A stretch of DNA of 64,000 bases from Bradyrhizobium ivorense (lineage in GTDB: Bacteria > Pseudomonadota > Alphaproteobacteria > Rhizobiales > Xanthobacteraceae): NCBI RefSeq assembly GCF_900696085.1, contig NZ_CAADFC020000030.1, positions 1 through 64,000 on the forward strand. The letters run 5' to 3'. Of the stretch, positions 59,671 to 64,000 are shown piece after piece. The translations under genes were made by a program, and so were the position numbers. Under the pieces are notes generated by a model that had not been told where the DNA came from, did not search any database, and was given only the letters and a program-made list of their open reading frames with translations. Each line of letters begins with the position of its first letter. The first letter of the stretch is position 1.

Positions 59671-60360
59671 ATGAAAGTCGTGGCAGTGGCTTTTCCTGGC
59701 TTCACCTTCAACGACCTAGCCGGGCCGATGCAGGCGTTCATGATGCTCCCTGGATTTTCCTCGCAGGTGGTGTGGCACAGCAGGGACGCCATCGATTCCG
59801 ACGCCGGCGTCAGCGTGCAGGCGACGGAGGAATTCGGCAGCTGCTGGAAGGATCCCGACATCCTGTTCGTGCCCGGCAACACCGTGTCGCTGTTCAAGCA
59901 ATTGCAGGACGACCGGACGCTCGACTGCATCGCCGAGCTCGGCAGCCGCGCCAAGTGGATCACCAGCGTCTGCAACGGCTCGCTGCTGCTCGGCGCGGCG
60001 GGACTTTTGCAGGGATACAAGGCGGCCTCCTACTGGTACACGTGCGAGCATCTCGGTTTGTTCGGCGCCATTCCGACCGACGCCAGATACGTAATCGACC
60101 GCAACCGCGCGACGGGCGGCGGCATGACGGCGGGGATCGATTTCGGTCTCGCCATGGTCGGGCAGATTGCCGGAGAAGCGGTCGGCCGCGTGGCCGAGTT
60201 GTCCTTTGAGTACGCGCCGGCGCCGCCGTTCGGGACCGGTCGGCCCGAACTGGCCGACCCTGCGACGCTGGCTCAAACGACAGAGATGTTGAAGCACCTG
60301 ATGCCGGTCGAGCAACTGGAGGGGGTGAGAGCCCGCCGCCTCAAGATGGGAAAGCTCTAG
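59671..60360 (+). CDS. DJ-1/PfpI family protein (isonitrile hydratase-like)
   Basis: A 229-residue DJ-1/PfpI protein, starting at the ATG at 59671 (MKVVAVAFPGFTFNDLAGPM). The elbow cysteine is in WITSVCNGSLLLGAAGLLQG (about 98-117), followed by KAASYWYTCEHLG and TGGGMTAGIDFGLAMVG, a layout shared with isonitrile hydratase InhA. It may hydrate an isonitrile or act on another small electrophile. Divergent from a GlxA-type regulator that probably controls it. The DUF6616-like gene follows 66 bases later. Confidence 0.85.
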   Translation: MKVVAVAFPGFTFNDLAGPMQAFMMLPGFSSQVVWHSRDAIDSDAGVSVQATEEFGSCWKDPDILFVPGNTVSLFKQLQDDRTLDCIAELGSRAKWITSVCNGSLLLGAAGLLQGYKAASYWYTCEHLGLFGAIPTDARYVIDRNRATGGGMTAGIDFGLAMVGQIAGEAVGRVAELSFEYAPAPPFGTGRPELADPATLAQTTEMLKHLMPVEQLEGVRARRLKMGKL

Positions 60361-60426
60361 GGACCGGAGCCAATCCGCGCCGGCGAATGCGGCGAACATT
60401 CCTTCAGCGTCTTGCGAGGTCGCGTC

Positions 60427-60783
60427 ATGCAACAGATCTTCATCGAGCTCTATAACTACCGCCCCGCTTGGGCCGAACGTTCGGAAGGCGAGCGAACCGA
60501 ATTTGCAAGAACCATCGCCGAAGCGGTCAAGGGTCTGAAGTCCGCTGGCGTCGACGTCATTGCCTACGGCATGAACTCGCCCGCGACCGATTGTCGTGCG
60601 CCGTACGATTTCTTTTGCGTCTATCGTGTGCCGAATGCGGAGTTTCAGCGCGAGTTCGAGCGGCAGGTCGCGGCATCAGGCTGGTACGATTACTTCGAGC
60701 AGGTCAATGTCAGCGGCGATGCGGAAGACTTTGAAGCGGTGCTGCTCGGCAATGCCAGGATGGTCCTGCCCGGTTCGTCCTGA
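60427..60783 (+). CDS. DUF6616-like small soluble protein
   Basis: A 118-residue protein beginning MQQIFIELYNYRPAWAERS, with SAGVDVIAYGMNSP, YDFFCVYRVPNAEFQREFE and SGWYDYFEQVNVSG. The size and pattern fit an alpha/beta ferredoxin-like fold of the DUF6616 type. GAGG lies nine bases before the ATG. It follows the DJ-1/PfpI gene on the same strand and may be co-transcribed. Function unknown. Confidence 0.7.
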   Translation: MQQIFIELYNYRPAWAERSEGERTEFARTIAEAVKGLKSAGVDVIAYGMNSPATDCRAPYDFFCVYRVPNAEFQREFERQVAASGWYDYFEQVNVSGDAEDFEAVLLGNARMVLPGSS

Positions 60784-61573
60784 CGGCCGCTCTCCTGCCG
60801 ATCATTCCAGGACGCTGGATTGCGGCGTGCGGTCACCATGTCGACTCCAGGATCCCTCGGGCTCCGCAGCCTGATTGACGGCTCGCCTGCTGTTGGCGAG
60901 CAGGCGGGACGCGCCCGTTGAACGCCGCGCCGTAGCGCCGATTGCGGTCGGGCAAAGACCCGCGCGATCCGACAATGTCATTGCGTTGCAGCTGCGCCGC
61001 CACGTTGGAGCGGGCAAACCGTCATGAAATCGAAAGCAGTGCGCTGGTTTGCCGGCCGTCGAGATCAAGCGAGCACGACGCTGAGGCATTTCTGGTGCGG
61101 TGATCGGACGCCGCGAGTCTCGCGCTCTCGACCGCTTCATTGAACGTTCAGTAAAGTAACTTTGCTAAACATGTTGTTTGCGACTAACCGTCTGAACCTT
61201 CTGCTATTCAGATGGACCGAATTGCTTGCGCCGGGCAGATCGGCGATCGTGCTTTCTAACGATCTTCGTGCATTTTGCTGCACTGCGAACCTCCCGGTCC
61301 TGTGTGCGCGCGTCGCAAGTATTTTCGCCACGGTCGCGAGAAACCGGCTTGACGGTTCGAAAAATTTAGTAATACGTTTAGTGCCACAAAAAACTAAACA
61401 TCGCGCATCGGGCCGATGTGCGGGAGGAGCCCAAGCCATTCCGGAGCCCGTCTCCGGAAGCGGTCCGTCTCGTCCTTCACTCATCGCTCCTCAAACTCGG
61501 TTTCAGGGTCTTGGCGTCGCTCCAGCAGGAGCCGCCGAGCGGGTTAGATGCTTCAACGAGAGAGGAAACGGAT
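60784..61573. other. Long intergenic region upstream of the sugar ABC operon
   Basis: About 790 bases without a convincing gene. The first ~360 are GC-rich with a small hairpin (GCTCGCCTGCTGTTGGCGAGCAGGC, about 60881-60905). From ~61140 it becomes clearly AT-richer, with TGAACGTTCA at 61141-61150 and a run of TTTAGT/ACTAAAC motifs at 61365-61399. It is best read as the promoter and operator region for the importer genes that follow. Confidence 0.5.
61349..61399 (+). promoter_or_regulatory. Putative promoter with TTTAGT/ACTAAAC operator
   Basis: A TTGACG (61349-61354) and TAATAC (61370-61375) form a possible -35/-10 pair with a short 15-base spacer. TTTAGT at 61365 repeats at 61377 (12-base spacing). 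GTTTAGT (61376-61382) is inverted as ACTAAAC (61393-61399). Overlap with the -10 suggests repressor binding. The regulator is not identified in the window. Confidence 0.4.
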
Positions 61574-62932
61574 ATGCGGGCATTCAATTGGTTGAGAAGC
61601 TCAGCGGCCACCACGGTTCTCGGGGCGGCGATGCTGGGGGTATTTGGCGGCGGCGAAGCTGCGGCCCAGGGTAAGCAGCTCACGCTGTGCTGGGCGGCTT
61701 GGGATCCGGCCAACGCGCTGGTCGAGCTCGGCAAGGACTTCACCAAGCAATCCGGCATCGAGATGAAATACGAGTTCGTCCCTTGGACGAGCTATGCGGA
61801 TCGCTTCCTCAACGAGCTTAATTCCCACGGCAAGCTTTGCGATCTCATCATCGGCGACAGCCAGTGGATTGGCGGCGCCGCCGAAAACAAATGGTACGTC
61901 AAGCTCAACGACTTCTTCGTCAAGGAGAAGATCTCGATGGACGACTTCGTCCCGGCGACGGTGGTCGGCTATTCGCAGTGGCCGAAGAACTCGACGAACT
62001 ATTGGGCGCTGCCGGCGATGGCCGATGCGGTGGGCTGGACCTATCGCAAGGACTGGTTCTCGCGGCCCGAAATCCAGTCGGCGTTCAAGGCCAAGTACGG
62101 CCGCGACCTGGCGCCGCCGAAGACCTATGACGAGCTGAAACAGATCGCGGAATTCTTCCAGGGCCGCGAGATCGACGGCAAGAAGGTCTACGGCGCCTAC
62201 ATCTTCACCGAGCGCGGCTCCGAAGGCATCACCATGGGCGTGACCAACGTGCTCTACAATTACGGCTTCAGCTACGACAATCCGAAGAAGCCGTACCAGA
62301 TGCAGGGCATCGTCAACTCTCCTGAGGCGGCCAAGGGGCTCGAGTTCTACAAGGAGCTCTACAAGTGCTGCACCGCGCCGGGCATGACCAACGCCTACAT
62401 GCAGGAAGGACTGGATGCCTTCAAGTCCGGCCAGGTCGCGATGCAGATGAACTGGTTCGCCTTCTTCCCCGGCCTCTACAAGGATCCGAATGTCGGCGGC
62501 GACAAGATCGGCTTCTTCGTCAATCCGGCCGGTCCAGGCGGACACTTCACCCAGCTCGGCGGGCAGGGCATCTCGGTGGTCGCGACCTCCGAGCGCAAGG
62601 ATGATGCACTCGCCTACATCAAATGGTTCGCGCAGCCGGCGGTGCAGCAGCGATGGTGGCAGCTCGGCGGCTACTCGGCGCTGAAGGCCGTGGTCGACGC
62701 ACCCGACTTCCCGAAGAGCGCGGCATTCGCCCCGCAATTCCTGGAGTCGATGGGCATCGTCAAGGACTTCTGGGCCGAGCCGTCTTACGCGCAGCTGCTG
62801 CTCGACATGCAGAAGCGCGTGCATGATTACGTCGTCGCCGACAAGGGCACGGCGCAACAGGCGCTCGATCTCCTGGTCAAGGACTGGACCAAGGTCTTCA
62901 AGGAGCAGGGCAAGCAGGTTGCCTCGCAGTAG
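61574..62932 (+). CDS. Sugar ABC transporter substrate-binding protein
   Basis: A 452-residue family 1 (MalE/UgpB-type) binding protein. The signal peptide ends near GGGEAAAQG. Motifs include WAAWDPANALVELGKDFTK, CDLIIGDSQWIGG, YWALPAMADAVGWTYRKDWF and GQVAMQMNWFAFFP. The ATG at 61574 has AGAGGAAACGG upstream. It binds a carbohydrate or polyol in the periplasm; permease genes follow. A strong stem-loop lies between it and the permease. Confidence 0.92.
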   Translation: MRAFNWLRSSAATTVLGAAMLGVFGGGEAAAQGKQLTLCWAAWDPANALVELGKDFTKQSGIEMKYEFVPWTSYADRFLNELNSHGKLCDLIIGDSQWIGGAAENKWYVKLNDFFVKEKISMDDFVPATVVGYSQWPKNSTNYWALPAMADAVGWTYRKDWFSRPEIQSAFKAKYGRDLAPPKTYDELKQIAEFFQGREIDGKKVYGAYIFTERGSEGITMGVTNVLYNYGFSYDNPKKPYQMQGIVNSPEAAKGLEFYKELYKCCTAPGMTNAYMQEGLDAFKSGQVAMQMNWFAFFPGLYKDPNVGGDKIGFFVNPAGPGGHFTQLGGQGISVVATSERKDDALAYIKWFAQPAVQQRWWQLGGYSALKAVVDAPDFPKSAAFAPQFLESMGIVKDFWAEPSYAQLLLDMQKRVHDYVVADKGTAQQALDLLVKDWTKVFKEQGKQVASQ

Positions 62933-62957
62933 ACGCGGGACGGCTTCTAACCGAACC

Positions 62958-62987
62958 GGTTTCCCCGGGGCGTGTCTCGGGGAAACC
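62958..62987 (+). other. Intercistronic stem-loop after the binding-protein gene
   Basis: GGTTTCCCC (62958-62966) pairs perfectly with GGGGAAACC (62979-62987) around a 12-base loop, without a T tract. Such hairpins between binding-protein and permease genes protect the upstream message from 3' exonucleases, giving more binding protein than permease. Confidence 0.7.
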
Positions 62988-63001
62988 ATTCCAGCCAGCC
63001 G

Positions 63002-63976
63002 ATGGACAAGATGACCACGATCTCTCAACCTGATGATGCCACGGTCGCCGGCATGCGCGAGCCCGCGAGGTCTCGAACCACGCGACGCGTCTGGGCCCTG
63101 TCGGACCGGGCGATCGCCTGGCTGTTCGTGGCGCCGACGATCGCGCTATTGCTGGCGATCAACATCTTTCCGTTGGCGTGGATGATCCGGCTGTCCTTCA
63201 CCAGCCTGAATCTGAGCATGTCCTATCTGCCGTTGCGGTTCGTCGGGCTCGACAATTTCGCCGATATTCTCGGCGACGAGGACGTCTGGCTCCGGCTGCA
63301 GACCACAGCACAATTCGTGATCTGGTCAGTCACGTTTCAGGTGATCATCGGGTTTGGCCTCGCGCTGCTGATCAATCGCCAGTTCCGCGGCCACAGCTTC
63401 TGGACCACGATCATCCTGCTGCCAATGATGCTGTCGCCGGCGGTGGTCGGCAACTTCTGGACCCTGCTGCTGCAGCCGCAGATCGGGCCGTTCAACTACC
63501 TGATCAGCCTGTTCACCGGCGTGCCACCGAGCGCGTTCAGCATGACCGGGCAGGTCTCACTCGCACCCTGGACCATCGTGCTCGTCGACACCTGGATGTG
63601 GGCGCCCTACGTGATGCTGATCTGCCTGGCCGGGCTTCGCTCCATTCCCGACTACATCTACGAGGCGGCCGAAGTCGATCGTGCCTCGGCATGGCGGCAG
63701 TTTTGGTCGATCACGCTGCCGATGACGGTCCCGTTCCTGATGCTGGCGGTGCTGTTCCGCGCGATCGAGAACTTCAAGATGTTCGATATGGTCAACCTCC
63801 TGACCTCGGGAGGTCCGGGATCGACCACCGAGCTGGTCTCGATCACGCTGAAGCGTGCGGCGTTCGAGAAGTGGCGCACCGGCTATTCCTCCGCGCTCGC
63901 GATCATCCTGTTCGTCACCGTGTTCGGTGCCGCGAATATCTATGTCAAAGCGCTCAACAAGGTGAAGCAACGATGA
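63002..63976 (+). CDS. Sugar ABC transporter permease (MalF/UgpA type)
   Basis: A 324-residue permease with six membrane segments; the first is at about 45-65 (AWLFVAPTIALLLAINIFPLAW). The coupling EAA loop is YEAAEVDRASAWRQFWSITLPM (about 220-242). ATG codons at 63002 and 63011 are both possible starts; neither has a strong ribosome site. The stop overlaps the next start (ATGA), indicating a second permease gene. Confidence 0.9.
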   Translation: MDKMTTISQPDDATVAGMREPARSRTTRRVWALSDRAIAWLFVAPTIALLLAINIFPLAWMIRLSFTSLNLSMSYLPLRFVGLDNFADILGDEDVWLRLQTTAQFVIWSVTFQVIIGFGLALLINRQFRGHSFWTTIILLPMMLSPAVVGNFWTLLLQPQIGPFNYLISLFTGVPPSAFSMTGQVSLAPWTIVLVDTWMWAPYVMLICLAGLRSIPDYIYEAAEVDRASAWRQFWSITLPMTVPFLMLAVLFRAIENFKMFDMVNLLTSGGPGSTTELVSITLKRAAFEKWRTGYSSALAIILFVTVFGAANIYVKALNKVKQR

Positions 63977-64000
63977 CCGCCGTTCTCGCCAAGTCCACCG
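63973..64000 (+). CDS. Start of next gene, probably second sugar ABC permease (partial)
   Basis: Only nine codons are in the window (MTAVLAKST). The ATGA overlap with the preceding permease and the operon order of family 1 importers suggest a MalG-type permease. The identity is inference from context, not sequence. Confidence 0.4.

Noticed and set aside
61024..61143. A 39-codon frame (MKSKAVRWFAGRRDQAS...) in the long intergenic region
   Set aside because: No ribosome site, Arg-rich shadow-like composition and no recognisable feature.
61162..61674. A 170-codon plus-strand frame upstream of and overlapping the sugar-binding protein
   Set aside because: It runs through the AT-rich promoter region and out of frame into the binding-protein gene; no domain.

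Overview
The window is high-GC alphaproteobacterial chromosome, most likely Bradyrhizobium or a close relative (Nitrobacteraceae). The reasons are a CtrA response regulator head-to-head with fliI-fliJ, a separate flhA, a cluster of GANTC (CcrM) sites in front of ctrA, and several intergenic repeat families of the kind scattered through Bradyrhizobium and Rhodopseudomonas genomes. No rRNA, tRNA or CRISPR array was seen. The only mobile element is the start of a transposase cut by the left edge.

Layout. 0-3 kb: transposase fragment, repeats, and a leftward envelope operon (DUF350, Ser-rich membrane protein, Tat-type small protein, glutathionylspermidine-synthase-like ATP-grasp enzyme). 3-6 kb: secreted c-type cytochrome and sedolisin peptidase. 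6-14 kb: ctrA, fliI, fliJ, an ECF sigma/anti-sigma pair and flhA. 14-19 kb: small hypotheticals, an MFS transporter, a DUF4864 protein and an LprI-like secreted protein. 19-23 kb: XRE-cupin regulator, omega-aminotransferase and DadA-type D-amino-acid dehydrogenase. 23-31.5 kb: a leftward six-gene guanidine operon behind a guanidine-I (ykkC) riboswitch with its own terminator. 32-36.5 kb: TetR and a three-subunit molybdenum hydroxylase of the PaoABC type. 36.6-41 kb: XRE-cupin regulator, polar amino-acid ABC transporter and FAD amine oxidase. 41-46 kb: thioesterase, two crotonases, gamma-glutamyltransferase and a quinone-oxidoreductase-like MDR. 46-55 kb: a DUF2066 protein, then a five-gene operon. 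55-60.8 kb: cyclase/AAA/TPR signalling protein, GlxA-like regulator, DJ-1/PfpI protein and a DUF6616-like protein. 61-64 kb: the start of a sugar ABC importer operon.

Most interesting region: 47250-54974. Five closely packed genes encode a BBE-type FAD oxidase, two proteins that together look like a LodA/GoxA-type cysteine-tryptophylquinone (CTQ) oxidase split into two chains (the second with a ferritin-like C-terminal domain), a QhpD-like radical SAM/SPASM enzyme and a QhpG/LodB-like FAD monooxygenase. In known families, LodA needs only a LodB-type flavoprotein, while the radical SAM enzyme QhpD serves the unrelated quinohemoprotein amine dehydrogenase. Here both maturation chemistries sit beside a split LodA-like protein. 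The second chain has a compact Cys/Trp/Asp-rich segment where LodA carries its CTQ cysteine. I infer an uncharacterised quinone- or thioether-modified oxidase system.

The second strong point is the riboswitch-controlled operon. It is usually annotated as urea carboxylase, but the riboswitch and the two UAAP proteins indicate guanidine import, carboxylation and deimination. No allophanate hydrolase gene is found in the window.
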